In this document: one piece after another, positions 27,574 to 37,998 of the stretch | How positions within the stretch are numbered: the stretch's first letter is position 1 | How the letters are laid out: each line of letters starts with the position of its first letter | DNA from: Amnibacterium setariae | Lineage (GTDB): Bacteria; Actinomycetota; Actinomycetes; Actinomycetales; Microbacteriaceae | Assembly: GCF_003581425.1 (NCBI RefSeq) | Contig: NZ_QXTG01000002.1 | Span: forward strand, 186,001-250,000 | Direction: 5' to 3' | DNA: 64,000 nucleotides | Notes under the pieces: generated by a model | The model's input: only the letters and a program-made list of their open reading frames with translations | Database searches by the model: none | Told to the model about the DNA's origin: nothing | Made by a program: the position numbers and the translations under genes

Positions 27574-28380
27574 CTAGTTCGCCTTCGCCGTGAGCCAGAC
27601 CGTGAACGCCACGACCGCGCCGAGACCGAAGATCCAGATGAAGAGGCCCTCCGCCACCGGCCCGAGGCTGCCGAGGGCGAAGCCGCCGACGGTCTCGGAC
27701 TTCGACTGGGTCTTCAGCGCCGTGATGATGTCCTGCTTCTCCTGCGGCGTGATGTTGTCGTCGTTGAACACCGGCATGTTCTGCGGGCCGGTGAGCATCG
27801 CCTCGTAGATGTGCGACGGCGACGTCTCCATCAGGTTGGGCGCGTACTTGCCCTCGGTGAGCGCGCCGCCCGCGCCGGCCACGTTGTGGCACATGGCGCA
27901 GTTGATGCGGAACAGCTCGGCGCCCTTCGTGGCGTCGCCCGTCAGCGTCAGGTTGCTGGCGGCCGGGATGCCGGGGCCGGGGGAGATGGAGGCGACGTAG
28001 CCGGCGAGCTGCTTCACCTGGGTGTCGTTGAACACCGGGGGCTTGTCGGGCGCCTGAGCGGCGTCCTTGGCCAGCGGCATGCGGCCGGTGCCGACCTGGA
28101 AGTCGACCGCGGCGGCGCCGACGCCGATCAGGGACGGGCCGGAGTCGCTGCCCGCCAGGTTGAGGCCGTGGCAGGTCGCGCAGTTCGCCGCGAAGAGCTT
28201 CTTGCCCTCCTGGATGGTCTGCGTGCTCGTCAGGTCGACGCTCGCGCTCGCCGGGGTGGCCGCCGTGAACAGCGCGTAGGCGCCGCCCGTCATCAGCAGC
28301 CCGGTGAGGACCAGCGCCACGCTGGCGAGCGGGGAGCGGCGGCCGTGCTTGCGGCGCCGGGGCTTCATCTCGTCGTTCAT
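27574..28380 (-). CDS. qcrC: Di-haem cytochrome cc subunit of the bc1 complex
   Basis: QcrC passes electrons from the Rieske protein to CuA. The 268-residue product has a basic N-terminus and signal-anchor (about 20-42), two cytochrome c domains with CATCHG and CAMCH haem motifs, and a C-terminal transmembrane helix (about 240-262). Fused di-haem QcrC is characteristic of actinobacteria, which lack soluble cytochrome c. The start ATG 28380 lies 11 bases downstream of the ctaE stop on the minus strand. Confidence 0.96.
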   Translation of the reverse strand: MNDEMKPRRRKHGRRSPLASVALVLTGLLMTGGAYALFTAATPASASVDLTSTQTIQEGKKLFAANCATCHGLNLAGSDSGPSLIGVGAAAVDFQVGTGRMPLAKDAAQAPDKPPVFNDTQVKQLAGYVASISPGPGIPAASNLTLTGDATKGAELFRINCAMCHNVAGAGGALTEGKYAPNLMETSPSHIYEAMLTGPQNMPVFNDDNITPQEKQDIITALKTQSKSETVGGFALGSLGPVAEGLFIWIFGLGAVVAFTVWLTAKAN

Positions 28381-28391
28381 CGTCGCCGTCC

Positions 28392-29030
28392 TCAGCCCGC
28401 CGCCTGCAGCACGTAGATGACCAGGAAGAGGCCGATCCACACGACGTCGACGAAGTGCCAGTAGTACGAGACGACGATCGCGGTCGTCGCCTCCTTGTGT
28501 CCGAAGTTCTTGACCGCGAAGGCGCGGCCGATCGTCAGCAGGAAGGCGATGAGCCCGCCCGTGACGTGGAGGCCGTGGAACCCGGTCGTCAGGTAGAAGG
28601 CCGAGCCGTACGCGTTGGCGTCGATCGAGATGCCCTCGCCGACCAGGGTCGCGTACTCCCAGACCTGCCCGGCGACGAAGATCGCGCCGAGGGCGTAGGT
28701 GAGGAAGAACCACTCGACCATGCCCCACTCGGACGGCTTCCAGCCGGTCGAGCGGGACTGCAGCCGCTCGGCGGCGAAGACGCCGAACTGGCAGGTGAAG
28801 GAGCTCGACACGAGGATCAGGGTGTTGACCGCGGCGAACGGCACGTTGAGGTGCGTCACCGACTCGCGCCAGAGGTCCGGCTGCGAGGTCTTCAACGTGA
28901 AGTAGATCGCGAAGAGACCCGCGAAGAACATCACCTCGCTGCCCAGCCAGACGATCGTCCCGACCGCGACCGAGTTGGGGCGGTTCACCGCGGGGGTGTT
29001 CGCGCTCTGAAGCACCGACGCACTGCTCAC
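28392..29030 (-). CDS. ctaE: Cytochrome c oxidase subunit III
   Basis: This 212-residue subunit has five hydrophobic helices and the motifs [26 protein letters not shown] and EWFFLT. It is the first gene of the ctaE-qcrCAB operon. The GTG at 29030 is preceded by CATAAT with a 6-base gap, indicating a leaderless transcript. In actinobacteria ctaE is regularly placed with qcrCAB rather than with ctaCD. Confidence 0.95.
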   Translation of the reverse strand: MSSASVLQSANTPAVNRPNSVAVGTIVWLGSEVMFFAGLFAIYFTLKTSQPDLWRESVTHLNVPFAAVNTLILVSSSFTCQFGVFAAERLQSRSTGWKPSEWGMVEWFFLTYALGAIFVAGQVWEYATLVGEGISIDANAYGSAFYLTTGFHGLHVTGGLIAFLLTIGRAFAVKNFGHKEATTAIVVSYYWHFVDVVWIGLFLVIYVLQAAG

Positions 29031-29036
29031 GACTTC

Positions 29037-29042
29037 ATTATG
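29037..29042 (-). promoter_or_regulatory. -10 hexamer of the ctaE-qcrCAB promoter
   Basis: CATAAT on the minus strand ends 6 bases before GTG 29030, so the mRNA probably begins at the start codon. A small inverted repeat TTCGAC-N5-GTCGAA (29071-29087) lies further upstream, towards trpD. Confidence 0.55.
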
Positions 29043-29124
29043 GTCGGTCGAGCCTCCTCCCAGGCCGCAATTCGACGTCTTGTCGAAGAGTTTCGGCAGA
29101 CCGAGGGGGCGTGCGGCGCGTCGC

Positions 29125-29130
29125 TAGGCT
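29125..29130 (+). promoter_or_regulatory. -10 hexamer of the trpD promoter
   Basis: TAGGCT ends 6 bases before GTG 29137, a leaderless arrangement, divergent from ctaE. Confidence 0.5.
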
Positions 29131-29136
29131 CCGACC

Positions 29137-30201
29137 GTGTCCGACACCCTCGAGTGGCCCCTCCTGATCTCCGCGCTCCTCGGCGGGCGCGACCTCCGGG
29201 TGGCCGAGGCGACGTGGGCGATGGAGCGCATCGTGACGGGCGAGGTGGCCGCGCCGACGCTCGCCGGGTTCCTCGTCGCGCTGCGCGGCAAGGGCGAGAC
29301 GGTCGACGAGATCGTCGGGTTCCGGGACGCCGTGCTCGCCCACGCGCGGCCGCTGCCGCTGCCTGCCAGGGCCCTCGACCTCGTCGGCACGGGCGGCGAC
29401 GGGTTCAAGACGGTGAACGTGTCGACGACCGCCGCCGTGATCGTGGCGGCCTCCGGGGTGCCCGTCACGAAGCACGGGAACCGTGCCGCGAGCTCGGCCT
29501 CCGGCGCCAGCGACGTGCTCGGCGCCCTCGGCCTCGACCTGTCGCTCGACGGCGACGGGCTCGCCCGGGTGTTCGCCGAGGTCGGCATCACGTTCGTCTG
29601 GGCGGCCGCGTTCCACCCCGGCTTCCGGCACGCGGCGGAGGCCAGGAGCGCGATCGGCGTCCCGACGGTCTTCAACTTCCTCGGGCCCCTCGTGAACCCG
29701 GCCCGGCCGGACGCGAACGTCATCGGCGTCGCGTCGCAGGCGGCCGTGCCGCTCGTGACCGGCGTGCTGCAGACCCGCGGCGCGACCGCGCTCGTGGTGC
29801 GCGGCGACGACGGGCTCGACGAGCTCTCGACGACCGGGCACAGCCGGATCCGCGAGGTGTCGGCCGGCGCGGTGACGGAGCACGACGTGCACCCGTCCGA
29901 CGTGGGCCTCCCGGTCGCCCGTCTCGACGACCTGCGCGGCGGCACCCCGGTCGAGAACGCGGAGACGCTGCGCCGGGTGCTCGCGGGCGAGGGCGGCCCG
30001 GTCCGCGACATCGCGCTGCTGAACGCGGCCGCCGGCCTCGTCGCCTGGGACCTCTACGAGGACCCGTCGAACGCGGAGCGCCCGATGGCCAAGCGGCTGT
30101 CCGACGCCGTCGAGCGGGCGGCGCGCGCCGTCGACTCGGGCGCCGCGCGCGAGAAGCTCGACGCCTGGGTCGAGGCGACCCGCTCCGTCTCCGCCGGCTG
30201 A
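29137..30201 (+). CDS. trpD: Anthranilate phosphoribosyltransferase
   Basis: TrpD joins anthranilate and PRPP in tryptophan synthesis. The 354-residue product has GTGGDGFKTVNVST (PRPP site), KHGNRAASSASGASDVL, HPGFRHAAEAR and FNFLGPLVNPARP. It stands alone, separate from other trp genes and divergent from ctaE, an arrangement seen in related actinobacteria. It ends at a strong bidirectional hairpin facing glpK. Confidence 0.95.
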   Translation: MSDTLEWPLLISALLGGRDLRVAEATWAMERIVTGEVAAPTLAGFLVALRGKGETVDEIVGFRDAVLAHARPLPLPARALDLVGTGGDGFKTVNVSTTAAVIVAASGVPVTKHGNRAASSASGASDVLGALGLDLSLDGDGLARVFAEVGITFVWAAAFHPGFRHAAEARSAIGVPTVFNFLGPLVNPARPDANVIGVASQAAVPLVTGVLQTRGATALVVRGDDGLDELSTTGHSRIREVSAGAVTEHDVHPSDVGLPVARLDDLRGGTPVENAETLRRVLAGEGGPVRDIALLNAAAGLVAWDLYEDPSNAERPMAKRLSDAVERAARAVDSGAAREKLDAWVEATRSVSAG

Positions 30202-30214
30202 CGCCGCCCCGACG

Positions 30215-30259
30215 CCGCTGCGGCGGGCCCCCGGTCGTCCCGGGCGCCCGCCGCAGCGG
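30215..30259. terminator. Bidirectional terminator between trpD and glpK
   Basis: CCGCTGCGGCGGGC (30215-30228) pairs with GCCCGCCGCAGCGG (30246-30259) around a 17-base loop, between convergent genes. Confidence 0.65.
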
Positions 30260-30280
30260 GGGAGTGCGCCTGGCCCGGCG

Positions 30281-31795
30281 CTACTGCACGTCCTCGTCGA
30301 CCCAGTCGAACGTCTTCGTGACGGCCTTCTTCCAGAGGCGGTACTGCCGCTGGCGCTCGTCCTCGTCCATCGCGGGCTCCCAGCGGCGGTCCTCCTGCCA
30401 GTTCTTCCGCAGGTCGTCGAAGTCCTGCCAGAACCCGACCGCGAGCCCCGCGGCGTAGGCGGCGCCGAGCGCCGTGGTCTCCGCGACCTGGGGCCGGACC
30501 ACCGGGATCCCGAGGATGTCGGCCTGGAACTGCATGAGCAGGTCGTTCTGCACCATGCCGCCGTCGACCTTCAGCTCGGTGAAGGGCTCGCCCGTGTCCG
30601 CGTTGACCGCGTCCAGGACCTCCTTGGTCTGGAACGCCGTGGCCTCGAGCGCCGCGCGGGCGATGTGGCCCTTGTTCACGTAGCGGGTGAGGCCGACCAG
30701 GGCGCCGCGGGCGTCGGAGCGCCAGTACGGCGCGAACAGGCCGGAGAACGCGGGGACGAAGTACGCGCCGCCGTTGTCCTCGACCGTCTTCGCGAGCTGC
30801 TCGACCTCCGGCGCGGAGCCGATCAGGCCGAGGTTGTCGCGGAGCCACTGGATGAGCGACCCGGTCACCGCGATCGAGCCCTCGAGCGCGTAGTGCGGCT
30901 CCCCGTCGCCCAGGCGATAGGCCATGGTCGTGAGCAGCCCGTTCGAGCTGTGCACGATCTCGGTCCCGGTCGGGAAGATCAGGAAGTTGCCGGTGCCGTA
31001 GGTGTTCTTCGCCTCGCCGGGCTCGAACGCGACCTGGCCGAAGGTGGCGGCCTGCTGGTCGCCGAGGATGCCGGCGATCGGCACCTCGCGGAGCAGGCTC
31101 GACGACTCGACCGTGCCGTACACCTCGGACGAGCTCTTGATCTCGGGGAGCATCGACCTCGGGATGCCGAGGACGCCGAGGATCTCGTCGTCCCACTGGC
31201 ACGTGGCGAGGTCCATGAAGAGGGTGCGGGAGGCGTTCGTGACGTCCGTCACGTGCACGCCGCCGTCGGTGCCGCCCGTCAGGTTCCAGAGGACCCACGA
31301 GTCGGTGGTGCCGAAGAGCAGCTCGCCGGCGTCCGCCTTCTCCCTCGCGCCGTCCACGTTCTCGAGGATCCAGACGATCTTCGTGCCCGCGAAGTAGGTG
31401 GAGAGGGGCAGGCCGACCTTCTCCTTGAAGCGCTCGACGCCGCCTTCGGCCGCGAACCGGTCGACGATCGACTGCGTCCGCGTGTCCTGCCAGACGATCG
31501 CGTTGTAGACCGGCTTGCCGGTCGCCTTCTCCCACACGACCGTGGTCTCGCGCTGGTTGGTGATGCCGACCGCCGCGATGTCGTGCCGCGTGATGTCGGC
31601 GCGGGACAGCGCCTGGCCGATGACCTCGCGGGTGTTGTTCCAGATCTCGACCGGGTCGTGCTCGACCCAGCCCGCCCTGGGGAAGATCTGCTGGTGCTCG
31701 AGCTGGCCGGTCGAGACGACCTTGCCCTCGTGGTCGAAGACCATCGCTCGGGTCGACGTCGTGCCCTGGTCGATGGCGAGGACGTAGTCCGCCAT
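30281..31795 (-). CDS. glpK: Glycerol kinase
   Basis: GlpK phosphorylates glycerol to sn-glycerol 3-phosphate. The 504-residue FGGY kinase has [15 protein letters not shown] (phosphate 1), [20 protein letters not shown] and [20 protein letters not shown]. It is downstream of glpF in one operon, with 39 bp between them. No glpD lies in the window. Confidence 0.96.
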   Translation of the reverse strand: MADYVLAIDQGTTSTRAMVFDHEGKVVSTGQLEHQQIFPRAGWVEHDPVEIWNNTREVIGQALSRADITRHDIAAVGITNQRETTVVWEKATGKPVYNAIVWQDTRTQSIVDRFAAEGGVERFKEKVGLPLSTYFAGTKIVWILENVDGAREKADAGELLFGTTDSWVLWNLTGGTDGGVHVTDVTNASRTLFMDLATCQWDDEILGVLGIPRSMLPEIKSSSEVYGTVESSSLLREVPIAGILGDQQAATFGQVAFEPGEAKNTYGTGNFLIFPTGTEIVHSSNGLLTTMAYRLGDGEPHYALEGSIAVTGSLIQWLRDNLGLIGSAPEVEQLAKTVEDNGGAYFVPAFSGLFAPYWRSDARGALVGLTRYVNKGHIARAALEATAFQTKEVLDAVNADTGEPFTELKVDGGMVQNDLLMQFQADILGIPVVRPQVAETTALGAAYAAGLAVGFWQDFDDLRKNWQEDRRWEPAMDEDERQRQYRLWKKAVTKTFDWVDEDVQ

Positions 31796-31834
31796 GGAGA
31801 CTCCTTCGTTCCTGGTTCGGGTGGTGGGTCGGGG

Positions 31835-32581
31835 TTACGGCAGCAGCACGCGGGACAGCAGGCCGGCGATCAGGCCGCCGAGCAGCGGGCCGACGATCGG
31901 CACCCACGCGTAGCCCCAGTCGCTGCCGCCCTTGTTCGGGATGGGGAGGACCGCGTGCATGATGCGCGGGCCGAGGTCGCGGGCGGGATTGATCGCGTAG
32001 CCGGTCGGGCCGCCGAGGGAGGCGCCGATGCCGACGACGAGGAGGGCGACCGGGAGGGCGCCGAGCGCCGCGAGCCCCGCGGGCGTCTTCGTCGCCGGGT
32101 CGCCCGCGTGGCCGAAGCCGATGACGACGAAGACCAGCACGAAGGTGCCGATGATCTCCGTGATCAGGTTCCAGGCGTAGGACCGGATCTCCGGGCCGGT
32201 GGAGAAGACGCCGAGGATCGTGCCGGCGTTCGTCTCCTCGTCGAAGTGCTTCTTGAACGCCAGCCAGACGAGCAGGGCGCCGATCATCGCGCCGATCAGC
32301 TGCGCGATGATGAGCAGGATCGCGAGCCCGAAGTCGGTCATGCCGCCGGACGCCAGCAGGCCCACCGTGACGGCGGGGTTCAGCTGCGCGCCCGAGGCGT
32401 ACGACACCGTCACGCCGGCGAAGACCGCGAGGCCCCAGCCGAAGTTGATCAGCAGCCAGCCGCCGCCGAGGCCCTTGCTCTTCGTGAGGATCGCCGTCGC
32501 GACGACGCCACCTCCGAGCAGAAGGAGCATCGCCGTGCCGACGAGCTCCGAGAGGAACTGCTGCCCCACCGAGTAGTCCAT
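31835..32581 (-). CDS. glpF: Glycerol uptake facilitator (aquaglyceroporin)
   Basis: This 248-residue MIP channel has six helices and both NPA boxes, [11 protein letters not shown] and [14 protein letters not shown]. The Asp after NPAR is typical of glycerol-conducting members. The ATG at 32581 has AGGTGG just upstream; the frame is open further upstream but without good starts. Its promoter region is shared with the divergent SorC-type regulator. Confidence 0.93.
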   Translation of the reverse strand: MDYSVGQQFLSELVGTAMLLLLGGGVVATAILTKSKGLGGGWLLINFGWGLAVFAGVTVSYASGAQLNPAVTVGLLASGGMTDFGLAILLIIAQLIGAMIGALLVWLAFKKHFDEETNAGTILGVFSTGPEIRSYAWNLITEIIGTFVLVFVVIGFGHAGDPATKTPAGLAALGALPVALLVVGIGASLGGPTGYAINPARDLGPRIMHAVLPIPNKGGSDWGYAWVPIVGPLLGGLIAGLLSRVLLP

Positions 32582-32685
32582 TGCCACCTGCCTCTTCATC
32601 GAGTCCAGTCGCCGCGGGGACGCCCGCGATCGGGCCGACCGTACTCCCCGGCGCCTGCGCCGGGGGAGCCCTCCGCGCCCGAGAC

Positions 32686-32699
32686 TGCACATGCGTGCA
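32686..32699. promoter_or_regulatory. Operator-like inverted repeat in the glpF/regulator intergenic region
   Basis: TGCAC-ATGC-GTGCA. The same 5-4-5 palindrome, in the wider form CTGCAC-N4-GTGCAC, occurs before dhaK at 33764-33777. It sits just upstream of the TAGATT hexamer, between -35 and -10 of the regulator promoter, a position that suggests autorepression. Confidence 0.6.
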
Positions 32700-32704
32700 C
32701 CCGC

Positions 32705-32710
32705 TAGATT
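32705..32710 (+). promoter_or_regulatory. Candidate -10 hexamer of the SorC-type regulator
   Basis: TAGATT lies 73 bases before ATG 32783, which has its own GGAGGG ribosome-binding site. It is 6 bases downstream of the 32686-32699 operator-like site. Confidence 0.45.
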
Positions 32711-32782
32711 CGGCCGTGCCGCACATCCGCGCAGCCCGGCGGAACGGATGTGCGGGAGGGCGGCGGACACCGAGGAGGGCCG

Positions 32783-33754
32783 ATGACGAGCGAGACCCTG
32801 GGCCGCGCGCCGAGCCGTGCGCAGCAGGCCCTCACGGCCGCGCACCTCTACTACATGCAGGACCTCACGATGGAGGCGATCGCGCGCGAGCTGCACACGT
32901 CGCGCTCCTCCGTGTCGCGGCTGCTCAGCCACGCGCGCGAGACCGGGCTCGTCGACATCCAGATCCACTCGCCGCAGGAGTCGGTCGAGCACCTCGCGTC
33001 GATGATCCGGGAGCGCTACGGCGTCGCGCCCCACCTCGTGCCCATGCCCGACCACACGAGCGACGTCGACCGCCTGGAGCGCGTGGCGATGTCCGCGGCC
33101 CGGCTCCTCGGCCGGTTCCTCGACTCGAACATGACCCTCGGCGTCGCCTGGGGGTCCACGATCAGCGCCGTCAGCCGCCACCTCGTGCCGAAGGCGCTGA
33201 GCGGCGCGGAGATCGTGCAGCTAAACGGCGCGGGCAACACCCGCACGACCGGGATCATCTACGCGAGCGAGATCCTGCGGCGGTTCGGCCGCGCCTACGG
33301 CGCCCACGTGCAGCAGTTCCCGGTGCCCGCCTTCTTCGACGACCCCGAGACGAAGCGCGCGCTGTGGCGGGAGCGCAGCATGCGGCGGGTGCTCGCGGTG
33401 CAGGAGGGGATGCACGCGGCGCTGTTCGGGCTCGGCTCGCCCTTCGCCGAGGTGCCGAGCCACGTCTACATCGGCGGCTACCTCGACCCGGAGGACTACC
33501 GGTCGCTGAGCGAGGACGGCGTCGTCGGCGACGTGGCGACCGTCTTCTACCGCGGCGACGGCTCCTGGCGCGACGTGGCGCTGAACGCCCGCGCGTCTGG
33601 GCCGGACCTCGACCAGCTGCGGCGGACGCCGCGTCGCATCTGCGTGGTCGCCGGGCAGTCGAAGCTGCCGAGCCTGCGGGGCGCGCTCGCCGCCGGGCTC
33701 ATCACGGACGTGGTGCTCGACGAGCCCCTCGCGCGGGCGCTCGTGGCCGGCTGA
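32783..33754 (+). CDS. SorC/DeoR-type sugar-binding transcriptional regulator
   Basis: This 323-residue regulator has an N-terminal helix-turn-helix ([28 protein letters not shown], about 28-55) and a SorC-type sugar-phosphate-binding domain with GVAWGSTI and an AALFGLGS-type loop. ATG 32783 is set by GGAGGG. It lies between glpFK and dhaKLM, and the same palindrome appears upstream of both itself and dhaK, so it probably controls these genes in response to a triose or glycerol derivative. The effector is inferred. Confidence 0.87.
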   Translation: MTSETLGRAPSRAQQALTAAHLYYMQDLTMEAIARELHTSRSSVSRLLSHARETGLVDIQIHSPQESVEHLASMIRERYGVAPHLVPMPDHTSDVDRLERVAMSAARLLGRFLDSNMTLGVAWGSTISAVSRHLVPKALSGAEIVQLNGAGNTRTTGIIYASEILRRFGRAYGAHVQQFPVPAFFDDPETKRALWRERSMRRVLAVQEGMHAALFGLGSPFAEVPSHVYIGGYLDPEDYRSLSEDGVVGDVATVFYRGDGSWRDVALNARASGPDLDQLRRTPRRICVVAGQSKLPSLRGALAAGLITDVVLDEPLARALVAG

Positions 33755-33763
33755 GGGCGCCGC

Positions 33764-33777
33764 TGCACGATTGTGCA
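33764..33777. promoter_or_regulatory. Operator-like inverted repeat upstream of dhaK
   Basis: TGCAC-GATT-GTGCA, the second copy of the site found before the regulator. It lies about 30 bases upstream of the TAGAGT hexamer, roughly at -41 to -54, which fits an activator position. Confidence 0.6.
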
Positions 33778-33806
33778 CGGCCCGCCGGTCGCTCGGGGCC
33801 CGCGCC

Positions 33807-33812
33807 TAGAGT
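33807..33812 (+). promoter_or_regulatory. -10 hexamer of the dhaKLM promoter
   Basis: TAGAGT lies 49 bases before ATG 33862. The leader ends in a TGGAGG ribosome-binding site. Confidence 0.45.
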
Positions 33813-33861
33813 CGCGACGACGGCGGCGCGGTCGCGTCGCCGACCGTGCCTGGAGGTTTCG

Positions 33862-34860
<999 letters not shown>

Positions 34861-34863
<3 letters not shown>

Positions 34864-34910
34864 GCACGGCTGAGCACGACTGAGCACGACTGATCACGAT
34901 CGAGGACGAC
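34861..34910 (+). repeat. Five 10-bp tandem repeats between dhaK and dhaL
   Basis: Units TGAGCACGGC, TGAGCACGAC (twice), TGATCACGAT and CGAGGACGAC run in exact 10-bp register, starting at the dhaK stop codon (TGA 34861-34863). They decay toward dhaL. Slippage is the likely origin. Confidence 0.7.
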
Positions 34911-34933
34911 GGCGGGAGCCGGGGAGGAGCGGC

Positions 34934-35572
34934 GTGGACGCGCTGGGGACGGACTGGGCGATCGACTGGGTGCGCAGGAGCGCGGCGGTCGTGGGGGAGC
35001 ACCGGGCGGAGCTGTCGGGGCTCGACCGCGCGATCGGCGACGGGGACCACGGCGAGAACCTCGACCGCGGCTTCCGGGCCGTCGTCGCGAAGCTCGACGA
35101 GGCGACGCCGGACACCCCGGGCGCGGTGCTGAAGCTCGTCGCGACCACGCTGATCTCCACGGTCGGCGGCGCCTCCGGCCCGCTGCTCGGCACCGCCTAC
35201 CTCAAGGCCGCGCAGGCCGCCGGCGACGCTCCCGCGCTCGACGCCGCGGCGACGGTCGCCCTGCTGGCGGCCGCGCGCGACGGCGTCGTCACCCGCGGCA
35301 AGGCCGAGCCGGGCGACAAGACGATGATCGACGCGTGGACCCCGGCCGTGGAGGCCGCGCAGCAGGCGCTCGACGGCGGCGCCGATGCCGCGGCCGTGCT
35401 CCAGGCGGCGGCGGACGCCGCCGAGCGGGGCGCCGAAGCGACCGACCCGCTCGTCGCGCGCAAGGGCAGGGCGAGCTACCTGGGGGAGCGGGCCGTCGGG
35501 CACCGCGACCCGGGCGCGCAGTCGAGCGCGTACCAGCTGCGCGCCGCCGCCGACGCCGCGGCCGAGGGCTGA
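34934..35572 (+). CDS. dhaL: Dihydroxyacetone kinase subunit DhaL (ADP-binding)
   Basis: DhaL holds ADP as a cofactor that is rephosphorylated by DhaM. The 212-residue product has the nucleotide/Mg motif AIGDGDHGENLDRGF, then GGASGPLLGTAYLKAA and KAEPGDKTMIDAWTP. GTG 34934 has GGGGAGGAG upstream. It is followed 2 bases after the stop by dhaM. Confidence 0.94.
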   Translation: MDALGTDWAIDWVRRSAAVVGEHRAELSGLDRAIGDGDHGENLDRGFRAVVAKLDEATPDTPGAVLKLVATTLISTVGGASGPLLGTAYLKAAQAAGDAPALDAAATVALLAAARDGVVTRGKAEPGDKTMIDAWTPAVEAAQQALDGGADAAAVLQAAADAAERGAEATDPLVARKGRASYLGERAVGHRDPGAQSSAYQLRAAADAAAEG

Positions 35573-35574
35573 CC

Positions 35575-36252
35575 GTGCCGGTCGGGCTCGTCTTCGTCTC
35601 CCACAGCGGGAGGATCGCGGACGGCGTGGTCGAGCTCGCCGCGCAGATGGCGCCGACCGTGCCGTTGATCGCCGCGGGCGGCACGGACGACGGCGGCATC
35701 GGCACGAGCTACGACAAGGTGCTCGCGGCGATCGGGGCGGCGGACCGGGGGCAGGGCGTCCTCGTGATCGGCGACCTCGGGTCCGCCATCCTCACCGCGG
35801 AGACCGCCGTCGACCTGCTCGACGAGCCGCCGGCGGGCGGGGTCCGCGTGCTCGACGTGCCGATCGTCGAGGGCGGCGTCGCCGCCGCCGTCGCCGCCGA
35901 GTCCGGCGCGGACCTCGACGCCGTCGCCCGGGCGGCGTCCGGCGACGCAGCGCCGCAGGCGGCCGGCTCCGCGCCGGACGCGCCGGATCTGCCCGCGGCG
36001 CCGGGGCCGCAGGAGGCGACGGCCGTGCTCGCGGACCCCGAGGGGCTGCACGCGCGACCGGCGGCGGCGCTCGTCCGGCTCGCCGCACGCTTCGACGCGC
36101 GCGTGACCGTGAACGGCGCGGACGCGTCGAGCCTGCTGCGCGTCATCGCGCTCGGCCTGCGGTCGGGCGAGCGCGTCACCGTGCGGGCCGACGGACCGGA
36201 CGCCGCCGCGGCGGTCGAGGCCGTCGTCGACCTGCTCGAGGGCGGCGCATAG
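35575..36252 (+). CDS. dhaM: PTS-dependent dihydroxyacetone kinase phosphotransferase DhaM
   Basis: DhaM transfers phosphate from the PTS to DhaL-ADP. The 225-residue product has a mannose-type EIIA domain (about 1-125) with the active His in FVSHSG and GGTDDGGIGTS. A Pro/Ala linker follows, then an HPr-like domain (about 145-225) with the phospho-His in GLHARPAA. The EI-like third domain of enterobacterial DhaM is absent, so general EI must supply the phosphate. Start is GTG 35575. Confidence 0.93.
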   Translation: MPVGLVFVSHSGRIADGVVELAAQMAPTVPLIAAGGTDDGGIGTSYDKVLAAIGAADRGQGVLVIGDLGSAILTAETAVDLLDEPPAGGVRVLDVPIVEGGVAAAVAAESGADLDAVARAASGDAAPQAAGSAPDAPDLPAAPGPQEATAVLADPEGLHARPAAALVRLAARFDARVTVNGADASSLLRVIALGLRSGERVTVRADGPDAAAAVEAVVDLLEGGA

Positions 36253-36317
36253 CGGCATCGCGCACGGGATCCCGCGCGCCACGCCGAGCACGGCGGCGGG
36301 GGAGAAGGGCCGATCGT

Positions 36318-36336
36318 GGCCCCCTTTCGGGGGGGT
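36318..36336 (+). terminator. Hairpin downstream of dhaM
   Basis: A run of C (36320-36324) faces a run of G (36329-36335) around TTTC, about 65 bases after the dhaM stop. Confidence 0.4.
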
Positions 36337-36404
36337 CGGCACGGCGAGGGCGACGCGCCGCGCGCCTCCCGATCTGGGGGTGCGCCGGCTGTCATCGTTC
36401 CCCC

Positions 36405-36608
36405 GTGCTCACGACCGTGGTCCTCGTCCTCGCCGGCATCACCGCCTGGTGCGTCGCCTCGCTGGCGCTCGCGCTCGTCGTGGGGCCGATGGTGCGTCGC
36501 GCGGACCGCGCCGCCGGCACCGGCGGCGCGGTCGTCGCGGGCCGCGGCCTGCTCGCGGAGGAGCGCCGGCCGCTGACCGGCGCCATCCCGCTGCCCGTCG
36601 TCCGGTAG
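36405..36608 (+). CDS. Small membrane protein of unknown function
   Basis: The 67-residue frame LTTVVLVLAGITAWCVASLALALVV... has one transmembrane helix (about 3-27), then a basic segment and a short tail ending LPVVR. GTG 36405 is the likely start. I do not recognise the family. Support comes from the hydrophobic profile, the isolated position and a strong hairpin directly downstream. Confidence 0.5.
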   Translation: MLTTVVLVLAGITAWCVASLALALVVGPMVRRADRAAGTGGAVVAGRGLLAEERRPLTGAIPLPVVR

Positions 36609-36659
36609 GACGACCTCGAGCCGGGTGGGGGCGCATCCCGGGCGCCTCCACCTGAAGAC

Positions 36660-36691
36660 CGGGCCCGCGCACGATGTCGTGCGCGGGCCCG
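36660..36691. terminator. Bidirectional terminator
   Basis: CGGGCCCGCGCACGA (36660-36674) pairs with TCGTGCGCGGGCCCG (36677-36691) around TG, between the small membrane protein gene and the convergent YihY gene. Confidence 0.7.
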
Positions 36692-36731
36692 AATCGTTCC
36701 CCGGCGCAGCGGGGGAGCGGGGGAGCGGGGC

Positions 36732-37997
36732 TCAGTCCTGCCGGCCCCGGCTCTCGCGCAGCTCGCGCGCCTGCTCCACGTCCTGCTCGTGCTTCTTCGC
36801 CTTCTTGTCCGACTGGCGGGTGTCCCGCATCGGCAGCTGGATCTGCTCCTCCGCCGCGATGCCGGCCTGCAGCTCGCGGCCGCGCTCCAGCTCCGCGTCG
36901 AACTCCGCGCCGAACAGCAGCACGAGGTTCGTGATCCAGAGCCACAGCAGGAACACGATGACCCCGGCGACCGGGCCGTACGTCTTCGCGTAGCTGCCGC
37001 CGCCCGAGACCGACAGGTAGATGCCGAGGGCGACCGTCGCGAGCGCCCAGACGACCAGCGCCAGGAGCGAGCCCGTGCTGATCCACTTGAACTTCGGCTG
37101 CCGCACGTTCGGCGAGAAGTAGTAGAGGATCGCGATGGCCGCGATGGCGATGACGGCGAGGACGGGCCACTTGGCGATCTGGAACACGAGCACTGCCGCG
37201 TCGCCGACGCCGATGACGCTCGCGATCCGATTGACGACCGACCCGGTGGAGACCAGGAGCAGCGCGCCGATCACGACCAGCACGACGACGATCACGGTGA
37301 CCAGCAGCTGCGTCGGGCGCAGCTTCCAGACCGGGCGCCCCTCGGGGATGCTGTAGATCCGGTTCATCGCGCGGCCGAAGGCGCCGACGTAGCCGGAGGC
37401 GGACCACAGGGCGCCGAGGATGCCGACGATCAGTCCGATGCTGACCCCGGGCGTCGTCGTGACGTTCTTGATCAGCTCGGTGACGATGTTGAAGGCGCCC
37501 GGCGAGCTCGCCCGGATGGGCTCGAGCGCCTTCAGGACGCCCTGGATCGCGCTGGGGCTGAGCAGGCCGAGGATCGAGATGATCGCGATGGTCGCCGGAC
37601 CGAGGGCCAGCACCGAGTAGTAGACGAGCGCGGCGGCCAGGTCGGTGCACTGGTCGGACCCGAACTCCTTCGCGGTCTTCTTCAGCGTGTAGAGCCAGGT
37701 GCGCTTGTGCAGGTCCTCCGGGCCCTCGGGCTTCGACGCGGCGTCGGGGTCCGGCGTGCGGCCCGGCGCGACGTCGCGCGACGAGCCGCCGCTGCGGCCC
37801 TCCGCCGCCCGGTCCGCGCGGCCGGCGCGCTTCGCGCGGTCGGTCCACGGCCGGCCCGGGTCCCGGTGCACCGCGTGGCCCGCCGCCGCGACGGCGCCGA
37901 CGACGCCGGCCGCGACCACGGACAGGCCCGCGGCGGTGCCCATCTCCCGGGTGCGGGCGCTCCGGAGGCCGCCCGCCTTCTGCTCTGCGGTCGCCAC
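36732..37997 (-). CDS. YihY/BrkB family inner-membrane protein
   Basis: This 421-residue protein has a long hydrophilic N-terminus (about 1-105), about six hydrophobic segments forming the Virul_fac_BrkB domain (YYSVLALGPATIAII, LWSASGYVGAFGRAMNRIY, PVAGVIVFLLWLWITNLVLLFGAEFDAELERGR) and a charged tail. Transport function has been proposed for the family but is unproven. GTG 37997 starts one base after the stop of the preceding gene, with a GAGGTGG context. Confidence 0.88.
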   Translation of the reverse strand: MATAEQKAGGLRSARTREMGTAAGLSVVAAGVVGAVAAAGHAVHRDPGRPWTDRAKRAGRADRAAEGRSGGSSRDVAPGRTPDPDAASKPEGPEDLHKRTWLYTLKKTAKEFGSDQCTDLAAALVYYSVLALGPATIAIISILGLLSPSAIQGVLKALEPIRASSPGAFNIVTELIKNVTTTPGVSIGLIVGILGALWSASGYVGAFGRAMNRIYSIPEGRPVWKLRPTQLLVTVIVVVLVVIGALLLVSTGSVVNRIASVIGVGDAAVLVFQIAKWPVLAVIAIAAIAILYYFSPNVRQPKFKWISTGSLLALVVWALATVALGIYLSVSGGGSYAKTYGPVAGVIVFLLWLWITNLVLLFGAEFDAELERGRELQAGIAAEEQIQLPMRDTRQSDKKAKKHEQDVEQARELRESRGRQD

Positions 37998-37998
37998 C

